Shown piece after piece: positions 24,684-32,840 of a stretch of 64,000 nucleotides of DNA. Location of the stretch: the NCBI GenBank assembly GCA_965197405.1, contig OZ240206.1, positions 3,224,001-3,288,000 of the forward strand, given 5' to 3'. This stretch comes from G965197405 sp965197405. Lineage in GTDB: Bacteria; Chloroflexota; Dehalococcoidia; Lucifugimonadales; JAGWBF01. Made by a program: the position numbers and the translations under genes. The notes under the pieces were generated by a model. That model made no database searches and had not been told where the DNA came from. It saw only the letters and a program-made list of their open reading frames with translations. Each line of letters opens with the position of its first letter. Position 1 is the first letter of the stretch.

Positions 24684-24895
24684 CTGTCGCGTATCTTTTC
24701 GATGTAATCGTCGGTGTTTCCACCACTGCTCAGGATGCCGTACACTCGCTCCACCGGGTGCTTAGCCGCCACGCGTTTCTGGATGAGTAGGCCGTGCTCG
24801 GTTGGGGTGACCTCAACTTCGACGTCGTGAGTCATGCCGAATTGTTCTCTCAGGCGCTTGGGAATGGTAATCTGCCCGCGTTCGGATATGCGCAT
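24680..24895 (-). CDS. VapB antitoxin, AbrB/SpoVT swapped-hairpin type
   Basis: A 71-residue protein. MRISERGQITIPKRLREQFG is the AbrB/MazE DNA-binding fold, and the C-terminal half is the likely toxin-binding tail. GGAGGAAGT precedes ATG 24895. Such antitoxins repress their own operon by binding a palindrome in the promoter; a matching inverted repeat lies 29 bp upstream. Confidence 0.88.
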   Translation of the reverse strand: MRISERGQITIPKRLREQFGMTHDVEVEVTPTEHGLLIQKRVAAKHPVERVYGILSSGGNTDDYIEKIRDR

Positions 24896-24923
24896 ACTTC
24901 CTCCATATGAATATAACTAGCAT

Positions 24924-24945
24924 CATATCATACGCATCTGATATG
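24924..24945. promoter_or_regulatory. Candidate VapB operator
   Basis: Inverted repeat CATATC-N10-GATATG, embedded in a very AT-rich stretch just upstream of the vapB ribosome-binding site. Position and symmetry fit autoregulation by an AbrB-type antitoxin dimer. Confidence 0.45.
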
Positions 24946-25043
24946 TTATACTGCGATTCCCAGATACGGAGGCGGCGTTGGCACCTCGCTGAAGTCCTTA
25001 AACGCCGTGGTTGAGGAATGAGCGACGGGGAGGAGTGAACAGC

Positions 25044-25616
25044 ATGGGGCGCCGGTCAAATCGGAGAGGGGTCATGGGGGACCTGACCTTCAACGTTATA
25101 GACGTTGAAACTGCCAACGCCAACCCTTCGAGCATTTGCCAGATCGGGATTGTCCGCGTCCGCGCCAGCGAAATCAAAGAGCAACTGTCAATCCTGGTCA
25201 ACCCTGAAGTGCGGTTCAACTCCTTCAACGTAGAGCTACACGGCATTAGCGAAGGCACGGTCAAAGACAGCCAAACTCTGCCTCAGCTAGAAGCCAGGCT
25301 TCGTCGTCTATTGGACGGGGTGGTACTCGTAAGCCACACGGCCTTCGACCGGGTGTCCCTCGATGGGGCGATGGAAAAGTATGGGCTGGAGCGTGTCCGA
25401 ACAACATGGCTTGACAGCGCCGCCATTGCCCGTCGCGCTTGGCCCGAGAAATACAGACGCCGAGGTTGGAATCTGGCCAACATTGCAGGAGACCTGGGCA
25501 TCACGTTCCGGCACCACGATGCGGTGGAGGATGCCAGGGCGGCGGGAGAGATCGTGCTGCACGCGTGCCGCCACACCGGTCTGGACATCAACGGGTGGCT
25601 GGAGCGGGCCAGGTGA
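25044..25616 (+). CDS. DnaQ-like 3'-5' exonuclease (DEDD family)
   Basis: A 190-residue protein with the exonuclease fold of the DNA polymerase III epsilon subunit. Exo I is FNVIDVETAN (Asp20, Glu22), Exo II is VLVSHTAFDR, and Exo III is HHDAVEDARAAGE with catalytic His and Asp. It removes nucleotides from 3' ends of DNA or RNA. ATG 25044 is chosen for the GGGGAGGAG site before it; ATG 25074 (MGDLTF) is possible. It is stand-alone, without polymerase or helicase domains. It converges with the SNF2 helicase gene, 62 bp away, and may belong functionally to that locus, but strand and position do not prove it. Confidence 0.88.
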   Translation: MGRRSNRRGVMGDLTFNVIDVETANANPSSICQIGIVRVRASEIKEQLSILVNPEVRFNSFNVELHGISEGTVKDSQTLPQLEARLRRLLDGVVLVSHTAFDRVSLDGAMEKYGLERVRTTWLDSAAIARRAWPEKYRRRGWNLANIAGDLGITFRHHDAVEDARAAGEIVLHACRHTGLDINGWLERAR

Positions 25617-25678
25617 CGGCATGGTTGGGTCTATCTATCAATGAGGGTGTGACCCAATTGGACTCTAACGATGCAGGT

Positions 25679-27487
25679 TCACGAGCTTCGTGGGGTCCAA
25701 TGGCCCCGTTGGTACTGGCTCGCGGTGGGATTTTCTAACCCGAAGAGACCGAAAAGCTGGTCTGCGGAGAGAGAGGCGGCAAGGTCAATGGATACATCGT
25801 CCACCAGCTCATCGAACAGCTCCTGTTTCTGCTCGAGTATCCGGTCTATGCGCTCCTCTATGGTATCTATGCACGAATACTTGAACACATGGACCGGGAC
25901 CGTTTGCCCGTAGCGGTGACTGCGGTCTTCAGCTTGCCGCTCCACTGCCGGGTTCCACCAGCGGTCCAGGTGGAATACGTACGAGGCTTCCTGGAGATTG
26001 AGGCCGACACCGCCGGCCCTCAGTGAAACAACCAGGACCTTGTGCTTCTCATCGGTCCTGAACCGGCGAATTATGTCTCGTCTTTCGTCCAACGTAAGGA
26101 CGCCAGTAAAGGTCAGTGGGTGGAACTCGCGCAGGACCTGGGACATTGCGTCAACGCCGAAGCCGGCGCTGGTGTACTGGGAGAACACGATAGCCCGGTT
26201 GCCCTGCCTGGCTAGCGTCTCGACTCTGTCGTGAATATCCTCGAACTTGCCCGATTGCCCGCTCTCCGGCTCCGCGTTGCATATCTGCTTCAACCGCGAG
26301 ATTAGCTCCAGGACGTGCTGCACCCGGACATCCCTCCCCAACTCCCGCAGATGCACTATTCCTTCCCGTTCCGCCCGGTCGTAGCTCTGGCGCTGCTTGG
26401 GGAGCAGTGGAATGCGCAGCTTGGTGGTCAACTTGGGAGGAAGGTCTTGCAGTACCTCGGCTTTCTTGCGCCGCAGTTGCAACTCGCGGTGCCGGTGCCG
26501 CAGCTCGAGGCCGGGAAAGTACCTGCTCTGGGACACGAGATCATCGTGGTCAACAAATTCCATGATGGCTGCCAGCTCTTCCTCGTTGTTTTCCAACGGG
26601 GTGCCAGTCAACGCCCAAGAGCGATGGCGTTTGATGCCCTTCACAGCCCGGCTGGTGGGGTTGCGGTTTTTGATGCGCTGAGCTTCGTCCGCCACCAGGA
26701 CATCCCAGGTCCTTCTCCCAAGGGGTGATTGGGGGCTTTCGGTGAAATCTGACCTTAACGTTTCATAGCTGACGATTGCGACGTGGACCGGGGCTGCCCA
26801 TTGCCATGCCCGGTCCATGGGGTTGCCCCTTATCACCATTGCCTTTAGCTCCGGCGCCCATTTGCGTAGCTCTTGACGCCATTGGTCCAGAATCGAAGCC
26901 GGCGCGACCACCAGAGCCGTGGCGATTGTCCGCTGCACAATCAAGACCCGTAAAGCGGCGATTACCTGAAGGGTCTTGCCCAGACCCATATCGTCGGCCA
27001 GAAGCAGTTTCTCGCTTCCCATCAATGTCCTGACACCGTCCAGCTGGAATGGCATCAGCTCGCCGGGCCATTCCAGCACGGAATCGGGACCCGGAAGGAG
27101 ATAATCGGAAAGGGGGGCCAGCACCCGCCTTAGCCGCTCCGCCAACGTTTCTTTTACCACGGCACGCGTCCCCTGGGATGATCGTCCAGGCGTCGCCGAT
27201 TGCCCCGTCCCGTTCGAGACGGCGGCCCCGCCGTTAGAGATGCCGGCTGATGCCCGGTCGAATACAACCGACGTCACGGAGTCCGGGACGCCTCCTGCGG
27301 GTTGGGGCAACCAGGAGACTGGTAAGGGAGGACCTGCAACAATGACTGCGTTAGCTGCTGCGGATGCACTGATCCCCGGCAAAGGGATGTGCAGCACCGG
27401 TCCGGCTTTGGGCTGGCGCCGCCGCAGAATCCGCGGGCGTCGCTCGGAGGTCCTGGTCCTGCTCCACCAGGTCGGCAGAAACTTCAC
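25679..27487 (-). CDS. SNF2-family DNA translocase/helicase
   Basis: A 602-residue Swi2/Snf2 ATPase. The first 130 residues are low-complexity (Ala/Gly/Pro/Ser-rich). The motor follows: LLADDMGLGKTLQV (Walker A, 162-175), ALVVAPASIL, VADEAQRIKN (DEAQ box, 267-270), SWALTGTPLEN, then the second lobe with VFSQYTSAGFG, SLRAGGVGLNLQEA and DRSHRYGQT. Such motors move along double-stranded DNA and occur in several phage-defence systems. GTG 27487 overlaps the stop of the preceding gene by 4 bp, so it is the last gene of a five-gene operon with BREX-type ATPases. No nuclease or methylase domain is fused to it. Confidence 0.92.
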   Translation of the reverse strand: MKFLPTWWSRTRTSERRPRILRRRQPKAGPVLHIPLPGISASAAANAVIVAGPPLPVSWLPQPAGGVPDSVTSVVFDRASAGISNGGAAVSNGTGQSATPGRSSQGTRAVVKETLAERLRRVLAPLSDYLLPGPDSVLEWPGELMPFQLDGVRTLMGSEKLLLADDMGLGKTLQVIAALRVLIVQRTIATALVVAPASILDQWRQELRKWAPELKAMVIRGNPMDRAWQWAAPVHVAIVSYETLRSDFTESPQSPLGRRTWDVLVADEAQRIKNRNPTSRAVKGIKRHRSWALTGTPLENNEEELAAIMEFVDHDDLVSQSRYFPGLELRHRHRELQLRRKKAEVLQDLPPKLTTKLRIPLLPKQRQSYDRAEREGIVHLRELGRDVRVQHVLELISRLKQICNAEPESGQSGKFEDIHDRVETLARQGNRAIVFSQYTSAGFGVDAMSQVLREFHPLTFTGVLTLDERRDIIRRFRTDEKHKVLVVSLRAGGVGLNLQEASYVFHLDRWWNPAVERQAEDRSHRYGQTVPVHVFKYSCIDTIEERIDRILEQKQELFDELVDDVSIDLAASLSADQLFGLFGLENPTASQYQRGHWTPRSS

Positions 27488-28017
27488 GATTCGAAAGCCT
27501 CTTGTATTCCCAGTGCTGCGCGGTCAAAGGGCTCCAGCAGCAACCGACGACCGTCGAGGATTTCAACCATCTTCGCCGGCGCTCCCCCGGGGGCAGGCTG
27601 GCCGTTTACCCAGATGAGAGATACGGAGTCCGAAGGGCGTTGAGCTTCTTCCAATGGCGCCACCGAGCCTGGACCTTGGGTGGCAATCATGCACACCGGT
27701 ATCTGGACCCCGAGGTCTTCGGAAAACACCTCTGCCGGCGTCTCATTCGCCAGGGCAAACACGACGTCGGGGACATGACTGGCCGATTCAAACAACGCTT
27801 TGGTCAAAGAGGTCACGGCCCGGCTCCTTGCCCGGCCAGCGCGCCAGAGGACGCTCAAGCGGACGTCAATCCTGGTAAAGCTGAACTCCAGTGGGTCTCC
27901 GCGAGTGGACATGATGAACAGGGCGCTACGGATGCCTTTGCCGTCGGGCTCGTCTATAAACCGCAGATAGGCGGCAACGCCGGGATGTTCCTCTTCACTC
28001 AAATCACGAAAGGGCAC
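27484..28017 (-). CDS. Conserved-looking hypothetical protein in the ATPase/SNF2 operon
   Basis: A 177-residue soluble protein that I do not recognise. It has a mixed alpha/beta composition, with strands such as SALFIMSTRGDPLEFSFTRI and the C-terminal VEILDGRRLLLEPFDRAAL. No catalytic motif, signal peptide or membrane helix is visible. GTG 28017 is preferred over TTG 28023 because AGAGG is then spaced 7 bp away. It starts 16 bp after the ATPase gene and its stop overlaps the SNF2 start, so it is made in the same operon and may be an adaptor for the helicase. That role is inference. Confidence 0.7.
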   Translation of the reverse strand: MPFRDLSEEEHPGVAAYLRFIDEPDGKGIRSALFIMSTRGDPLEFSFTRIDVRLSVLWRAGRARSRAVTSLTKALFESASHVPDVVFALANETPAEVFSEDLGVQIPVCMIATQGPGSVAPLEEAQRPSDSVSLIWVNGQPAPGGAPAKMVEILDGRRLLLEPFDRAALGIQEAFES

Positions 28018-28033
28018 TGGCAACGCAAGGCCT

Positions 28034-29350
28034 CTAATCCGGGTCGAAAGGCGCGTCGTCCTCTCGAATTGTGTGGGAATCGGGGTCGTCGGAAGACGGC
28101 TGCTCTAGTGTCGTGTCTTCTTCGCGGCTGAATTTTAACTCGGTCATCTCTATATCCGGCTCCAATTCCGGGTACAGTCGGCGTAAGTCCCACTCGTTAA
28201 TCCACCGCCGGACGAAGGGCCGAATGGCCCGACGCGGTCCCTGTCCAATCTCGTGGTTGATGTCGGGAGCGTTCCAGTCGTACGCCTGGGAATGGATGAC
28301 CTTCAGTTTTTCATAAAGGTCGGACAACAACTCGTGGTCAGGCTCTCCCAGCACGTGTTGTCCCCTTTCGATGAGCATCATCCCGGTTTCAGCCCGGGCA
28401 GCGGTCAGGTTGTCAGCGTCCCGCCCTCTGGCGCGCAGGCGCGGAACAACTTTGTCCCGGTCCTCCTTCCGGTTGAGAATCTCTTCGGCGAAGTCTGCGG
28501 CTGTAGTGCCGACTACAACCAGGCCCGGGTACTTTTCACCCGTTGCCTGCCCCATCCAGCGGGCCAGCTCAGCATATGACCTGGCTCTTTGCAGCCAGCT
28601 ATAGTTGGCAACCAGCTCGATTTCGTCCATCAGGATCACCCAACCCCGGTAGCCGGCGGCCTTGATTAGCTCCAGCACGAACCTCAACTTCTGGGGCGGC
28701 ATATCCCTGGCCAAAGGCGCTCTGAAGGGATAGGACTGGAGTTGGCGAACACGCTTCAGACCTTTGCGCACGTTCTTTATTTGAATCCCTCCTCCAGACC
28801 AGAACGAGGTTATTTCGTTCTGCAACTTGGGGGCGTCGTAATCGTTATATTTTTCATGAACCATCAGAGTGGCGGGCAGGATTCGATGCAGGCCGTTGTC
28901 TTCGCGATTGGCCCATAGGGAAAAATCGGCGTAACTTCGGGAGTCGTAGTCCAGTTTCTGCGCGATTTCTTCCACCATGCGGCCGGTAATTCCCAGAGCC
29001 CTCCCGTTTTCAACGGCTGCCCTAAAGACCCTGTCCATATCGAAGAGAGGCGTTTCCTTGCTGATGACCACCCGGCTGCACACGAAGTCCTGGGCCAGGG
29101 CCTGGGTTTCCAGGTAACCCAGCAGGTGAGACTTCCCGGAACCGAAGTCTCCAGCCACCAGCATCCCGAGGCCGGAGTCCAGTGTGTCTGACTCGTTGGA
29201 TACACGGGACAAGAAATCTTTGAATTCGCGTTCAACAGCCGGTTGGTTACACCCTAAAACGGCGACCGCATCCCCGTTGGGCACGCCGTTTCTCAGCGCC
29301 TCCAGCGCTCGGCGATCCTTCAACCTCGAAGTGTTTGCGTCGTCTACCAT
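28034..29350 (-). CDS. BREX-type ATP-binding protein (DUF2791-like ATPase)
   Basis: A 438-residue AAA/ORC-like ATPase of the family seen in BREX (BrxC/BrxD-type P-loop proteins). Walker A is GDFGSGKS (67-74). Walker B is WVILMDEIELV (Asp242, Glu243). Family-typical segments include VVISKETPLFD, FWSGGGIQIKN and LQRARSYAELARWMG. BREX ATPases take part in phage exclusion, but their mechanism is poorly known. AGGAG precedes ATG 29350. No BREX methylase (PglX), phosphatase (PglZ) or Lon-like BrxL gene is in the window, so this is BREX-like only at the level of this family. Acidic C-terminal tail (EEDTTLEQPSSDDPD). Confidence 0.8.
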   Translation of the reverse strand: MVDDANTSRLKDRRALEALRNGVPNGDAVAVLGCNQPAVEREFKDFLSRVSNESDTLDSGLGMLVAGDFGSGKSHLLGYLETQALAQDFVCSRVVISKETPLFDMDRVFRAAVENGRALGITGRMVEEIAQKLDYDSRSYADFSLWANREDNGLHRILPATLMVHEKYNDYDAPKLQNEITSFWSGGGIQIKNVRKGLKRVRQLQSYPFRAPLARDMPPQKLRFVLELIKAAGYRGWVILMDEIELVANYSWLQRARSYAELARWMGQATGEKYPGLVVVGTTAADFAEEILNRKEDRDKVVPRLRARGRDADNLTAARAETGMMLIERGQHVLGEPDHELLSDLYEKLKVIHSQAYDWNAPDINHEIGQGPRRAIRPFVRRWINEWDLRRLYPELEPDIEMTELKFSREEDTTLEQPSSDDPDSHTIREDDAPFDPD

Positions 29351-29361
29351 TTCGATTGCTC

Positions 29362-30336
29362 CTACCGGGGCGCATCGGCCAAGCGGACCAGGGTAGACAT
29401 GGGGTTGGCCTGGCTGCGGCTCCGAACTTCTTCGGCGATCCGACCCATGAGGGCGCGGTAGATGGAAAAACCTTTACCTCGGGGATCGTCGTCCAGGAAC
29501 CCTTCGTTGGAAAGCACCACCATAAACAAACCTCCGAGGCGATCTGTACCATCAATGAGTTCCCTCAAGAGTTCGTAATGGTCCATCACAGCGGAACGGG
29601 AGTAGAACCGGAGACCGTCCCGGGGGTTTCGACGCAGTGTCACCCGCGAATTGTCCAAAATGACTACGGTCCCCGAGTACCCGACGAACCTCGCCCAATA
29701 CAGAAGCGATTCAAAAAAATGTCTGGCGTTGGTTCGGACAATTTTGTTGTAGATGTAGTAGCCACCGCCGGTAGAAACTCTAGGCCTGAGGCCGGTCAAC
29801 CAATCTATCAGTAAGACGGCCTCTTGGTCCTGCCCGGCGCCACCCATTTCTGGGCGACACAGATCAGCCATCGCAGACCGGAAATCTCTCGACATATTCC
29901 CATTCTGGGTAACGGCTTGGGGCAATACCCCTCGCAGGTCACGGATTATTTGTTTTTCCTCAACCGCGTTGGCAACGCTGATACCCTCAAGAATCGGGGT
30001 CTCGCTCCTGGGATCAATCGTGTCGGTATGATAGATCAGGTCCTCGCACAACCGTAGCACCGCCCGCCTCGCCAGGAATCTCCAATCAATCTGTGAGGCG
30101 ATTCGGAAGAAAATATCCTGGGGCATGTGAACCCGGGTATCGCTGGAATCAACGCCGACCACCATGTAGCCGAGATCGGAAGCCATCCTCGTGAACGCGT
30201 CCTTCAGCAACGGGGTCAGGTCTTCTCCGGTGGGCACGGCGAACTTGATGGATGCCCCGCCATCCTTCACGAATCCCTGAAGGTACTCGTCCCTGATTAC
30301 GTCCAGCCACTCCTGGATAGGAAGCGTGTTGGTCAT
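29362..30336 (-). CDS. P-loop-less paralogue of the BREX-type ATPase
   Basis: A 324-residue protein whose layout follows its neighbour. Where that protein has GDFGSGKSHLL, this one has VPTGEDLTPLL (about residue 35), then GYMVVGVDSSDTRVHMPQDIFFRIA, as in the DUF2791 fold. A strand EAVLLIDWLTGL sits where Walker B is expected but lacks the second acidic residue. It therefore looks like a catalytically dead partner that would form a hetero-oligomer with the active ATPase. Its ATG overlaps the stop of the upstream gene (ATGA) and its stop lies 11 bp before the ATPase start. The relation to the ATPase is my reading of order and spacing, not an alignment score. Confidence 0.65.
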   Translation of the reverse strand: MTNTLPIQEWLDVIRDEYLQGFVKDGGASIKFAVPTGEDLTPLLKDAFTRMASDLGYMVVGVDSSDTRVHMPQDIFFRIASQIDWRFLARRAVLRLCEDLIYHTDTIDPRSETPILEGISVANAVEEKQIIRDLRGVLPQAVTQNGNMSRDFRSAMADLCRPEMGGAGQDQEAVLLIDWLTGLRPRVSTGGGYYIYNKIVRTNARHFFESLLYWARFVGYSGTVVILDNSRVTLRRNPRDGLRFYSRSAVMDHYELLRELIDGTDRLGGLFMVVLSNEGFLDDDPRGKGFSIYRALMGRIAEEVRSRSQANPMSTLVRLADAPR

Positions 30337-31136
30337 TGGCCGGCTCCGGTGAACTGAATCCCGTAGTATACGATAGTCTCTCCATTCGGCCCGACGAAGG
30401 AGATGGTCCCGCGTGGGTTTCTGGTGCCGGTGGACGCCGGGAAGGAAACTCGTGCCCCTGACTGGACTCTCCTCACGTCGCTGGCTTCCAGGCTATACAG
30501 GTCCCGGGCAAAGTCCAACAGGCTGTACTCCCGGCTCGCCCCGGGCAGACCGGTAAACAGGTTGTAGATGCGGCTCAACTGGACTACCTGCCCAACCCCT
30601 CCCAGCTTCAGCCTGTCCGCGGTGTCAGACCCGGTGAGGGCTAGGTAAGCCTGGTACAGAGACTCCAAGAATTGCTGTGGGTTGAACCGGGGAGGCCGCT
30701 TCTGAAGGTTCCCCAGGACCTCGACAACCTTACTGGGGCGAATCGTGGACATCTGACGCCGGTCAATTCGCACCGCACGGTCGCCCGGCATGACCCGGAC
30801 CACCGACGGGTGGGCAATCAACCTGCCGTCCCTATCAAATACCTGGAGGCCCTTCTTTCTACCTTCCTCCTTCAACTCCCCGGCGTACTGTTCTTGAAGG
30901 TATTCCCGCTCACTCTCGAGCGTGAACGGCCAAGCATCTGCTGCATTAGCGACCGCTTGCCTAACAAGATTAAGGTCATCCTGTAGCTGCTTGCTATGTC
31001 TTCTCACGGCGGCGATATTGCCATCTTGTGCGGCCTTTCTCATCTGCCTGGCGAGCTTGGAAACATCGCCCAATGCTTTCAACACCGAGTCCGCCGCTTT
31101 CTCTGCTGCGGCGAACCCCCCTTCGAAGGTTTGCAT
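30333..31136 (-). CDS. Hypothetical protein with N-terminal coiled coil, first gene of the ATPase/SNF2 operon
   Basis: A 267-residue protein of unknown family. Residues 1-95 are helical and probably coiled coil (ALGDVSKLARQMRKAAQDG, QLQDDLNLVRQAV). The middle holds KGLQVFDRDGRLIAHPSVV and a basic stretch RAVRIDRRQMSTIRPSKVV. The C-terminal third looks beta-rich (GTISFVGPNGETIVYYGIQ). No enzyme motif is visible. ATG 31136 follows GGGAGGGGAGTG; GTG 31139 is an alternative. As the first gene of the operon it may be the substrate- or nucleic-acid-sensing component, but that is speculation. Confidence 0.7.
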   Translation of the reverse strand: MQTFEGGFAAAEKAADSVLKALGDVSKLARQMRKAAQDGNIAAVRRHSKQLQDDLNLVRQAVANAADAWPFTLESEREYLQEQYAGELKEEGRKKGLQVFDRDGRLIAHPSVVRVMPGDRAVRIDRRQMSTIRPSKVVEVLGNLQKRPPRFNPQQFLESLYQAYLALTGSDTADRLKLGGVGQVVQLSRIYNLFTGLPGASREYSLLDFARDLYSLEASDVRRVQSGARVSFPASTGTRNPRGTISFVGPNGETIVYYGIQFTGAGQ

Positions 31137-31227
31137 CACTCCCCTCCCATCGTGTATCCGAATTCTAACAGAAGACTAATCCATGAGGGCCGGTCAACTG
31201 CCCCCGATTCCGGAATTGTTCCAAGCT

Positions 31228-31248
31228 ATAGCCTACGGCCTAGGCTAT
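31228..31248. promoter_or_regulatory. Palindrome upstream of the ATPase/SNF2 operon (operator candidate)
   Basis: Perfect inverted repeat ATAGCCTA / TAGGCTAT with a 5-nt spacer, about 92 bp before the first start codon and between the two promoter-like sequences. No regulator gene is adjacent, so the binding protein is unknown. Confidence 0.35.
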
Positions 31249-31430
31249 TCGAGGGCGTAGACGGGGCACCATATCCAGACAAAGACCAGGCAAAAACTCA
31301 GACAAAATCAGGACGGTCTGGGATCCCGGATTCTTCCGGCAGCCGTCGTGAACCATCAGTTGACCTGTGCCCGAATGAGCCAATCCAAGGCTGACGAGTC
31401 GAGAATCTGACTGCCCATTTCTTGCTTCAG

Positions 31431-31460
31431 ATTATAGAATGCGTTTGTCCCGGGGGTCAA
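31431..31460 (-). promoter_or_regulatory. Candidate promoter of the ATPase/SNF2 operon
   Basis: Minus-strand TTGACC (31460-31455) and a perfect TATAAT (31436-31431), spacer 18 bp, pointing at the operon start 290 bp downstream. The long leader and the presence of a nearer extended -10 make the assignment uncertain. Confidence 0.35.
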
Positions 31461-31539
31461 TCGCAGGGTCTTTCCGCTTTCGAGATTACCGACGCGGCCT
31501 TGCGCCCCGGGCTACGGGCGCAAACAGGCCAGACGCGCT

Positions 31540-31899
31540 TCACTCTTTCACTTGCTTCGCCCCGGACTCTCGCCTTTGGGCGGGCGTGGAGTTGGAGTTA
31601 GCCTCGCCGCGCAGCCATCTATAGGGGTCGTTAATCATATCGGTAAGCAGGTCCCCGTATATCTGGTCGTAGAGGGAGTCCACCTCGTCGTCATCGTCGC
31701 AGACCTTGCGGGCGACGGCCGTGTCTCGTTGGACCAAGGCATCCAGGCTGCGCCTCAGCATATCAGTGGCCCTGTCGGCCATGCGGGGGATGTCTATGAG
31801 GGGCTTGAGAGGCGGGTCGTTACCCATCATCAGCACCTCGTCCTACAGCCTCCGCAGCTCCCGGTCGAAGCCAGCCCTTACCTGCATCGGAGTGTCCAT
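31540..31899 (-). pseudogene. phoU: Remnant of phoU (phosphate transport regulator)
   Basis: The frame from ATG 31899 reads MDTPMQVRAGFDRELRRL and stops at TAG (31845-31843), where PhoU proteins have Gln in the R-E-L-x-x-L-Q-D-E-V segment. After the stop it resumes DEVLMMGN and then LDALVQRDTAVARKVCDDDDEVD, a typical first PhoU helical bundle. After LLTDMINDP the family similarity ends and the frame closes at 31540, so the second bundle is missing. PhoU normally represses phosphate uptake through PstSCAB and PhoR. The start overlaps the pstB stop (TGATG), the ancestral operon arrangement. Both a nonsense codon and truncation indicate decay. Confidence 0.8.
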
Positions 31900-32246
31900 C
31901 AGCCAAATCTCCCTGTGATGTAGTCTTCGGTGCGCTTGTCAGCCGGGTTGGTGAATATCCGGCTGGTGTGCCCGTGCTCTACCAGGTAGCGCGCCCTGTC
32001 AGTGCTCATGGTCAAGAAAACGGTCTCATCCGAGACCCTGGCTGCTTGCTGCATATTATGGATGACGATGACTATAGTATACTCCTGGGCCAGGGAGCGT
32101 ATGAGCTCCTCGATAGCCAGAGTGGCCATGGGGTCCAACGCCGAGCAAGGCTCATCCATCAGTATCAGCCCGGATTCCACGGCTAAAGTCCTTGCGATGC
32201 AGAGTCGCTGCTGCTGCCCACCCGAGAGGGTAAGGGCGTTCCTGGG
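31899..32246 (-). pseudogene. pstB: 3' fragment of pstB (phosphate ABC transporter ATPase)
   Basis: The frame is open from 32246 to 31899 and begins just before NALTLSGGQQQRLCIARTLAV, the ABC signature region of PstB. It continues with Walker B LILMDEPCSALDP and the switch-histidine segment VIVIHNMQQAARVSD, and ends in YITGRFG. The Walker A half is absent; upstream of 32246 the sequence is not PstB in this frame. About 115 of roughly 260 residues remain. It cannot bind ATP, so this is a relic of a pst operon whose other genes are not in the window. Confidence 0.85.
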
Positions 32247-32319
32247 TCAGGGCCACCTGCACATGGAGGGTGGAGTGAGATTGAGCTGAAGCAGCGTAAC
32301 ACGTGGGAAATGACTTGGG

Positions 32320-32754
32320 TCAGATGCCACAAAGCCCTTCGCACTCTTCCAGCATCAGGTTGTAGTAGCTGGTAACGTCGCTGAAATCCACCTCACCCAG
32401 GGGAGTCCTCGACCGGTGCAGGTAGGCTTCGCCTTTAATTGTGCCGCGAGTGGCTGGGGCATTTCGCAGGGCTTGGTCAATGAAAACAGCATCTTGGAAA
32501 GATTTGGGGTCATTGTACTTGAGATGTTTCCACACCGAGTCTTTATGATAAGGGCAGCCAATGCAAGAACTGGTAGGTAAATAGCGGTCCGGGTAGTTTT
32601 CGTTGAACCAATTAAGGCGTTGGGCCCGGCTGAACCCGTTTTCGATAAGCGGATAGCGGTTGGTAATCCACTCGTCTTTGCTGGGTTTTACGCGGACAGC
32701 TTCGTAAAGCCCTTCTCTATCGCGACCGCGCCTGTGCTCGCTCAGGGTCGTGGT
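32320..32754 (-). pseudogene. 3' fragment of a PAPS-reductase-family gene
   Basis: The frame is open between an in-frame TGA at 32757 and the stop at 32320. It encodes AVRVKPSKDEWITNRYPLIE, then CIGCPYHKDSVWKHLK, HRSRTPLGEVDF and a C-terminal ECEGLCGI. This is the C-terminal half of an adenine-nucleotide-alpha-hydrolase/PAPS-reductase-like family found in phages and bacteria, with a CxxC and a C-terminal ExxxxC. The N-terminal nucleotide-binding loop (SGGKDS type) is missing, and no ATG occurs in the upstream part of the frame. It was probably cut by recombination near 32755. Confidence 0.65.
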
Positions 32755-32840
32755 TCATTGTCGCCCCCGGGTCAAGCCAGGAGTAGGCCGGGCGGGGGTC
32801 TAGGTCCTGGCTGACCGCCATGTTGTTCCGGCACGTACGG

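Larger units (their letters stand above)
31137..31539. other. Upstream region of the ATPase/SNF2 operon
   Basis: A 403-bp stretch with no convincing gene. It contains an 8-bp-arm palindrome ATAGCCTA-cggcc-TAGGCTAT (31228-31248), a possible extended -10 on the minus strand (TGTTAGAAT, with TAGAAT at 31167-31162), and the promoter-like pair listed next. A 50-codon stretch ending near 31378 reads protein-like but has no start codon. Confidence 0.5.

Noticed and set aside
25679..31136. Complete BREX or DISARM system
   Set aside because: Only the ATPase family is shared. No methylase, PglZ, BrxL, DUF1998 or phospholipase-D gene is present.
31378..31510. Short protein-like frame ending RAQVN on the minus strand
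   Set aside because: It opens after a TAG, has no plausible start until near its end and overlaps the promoter-like sequence; too weak to call a gene.
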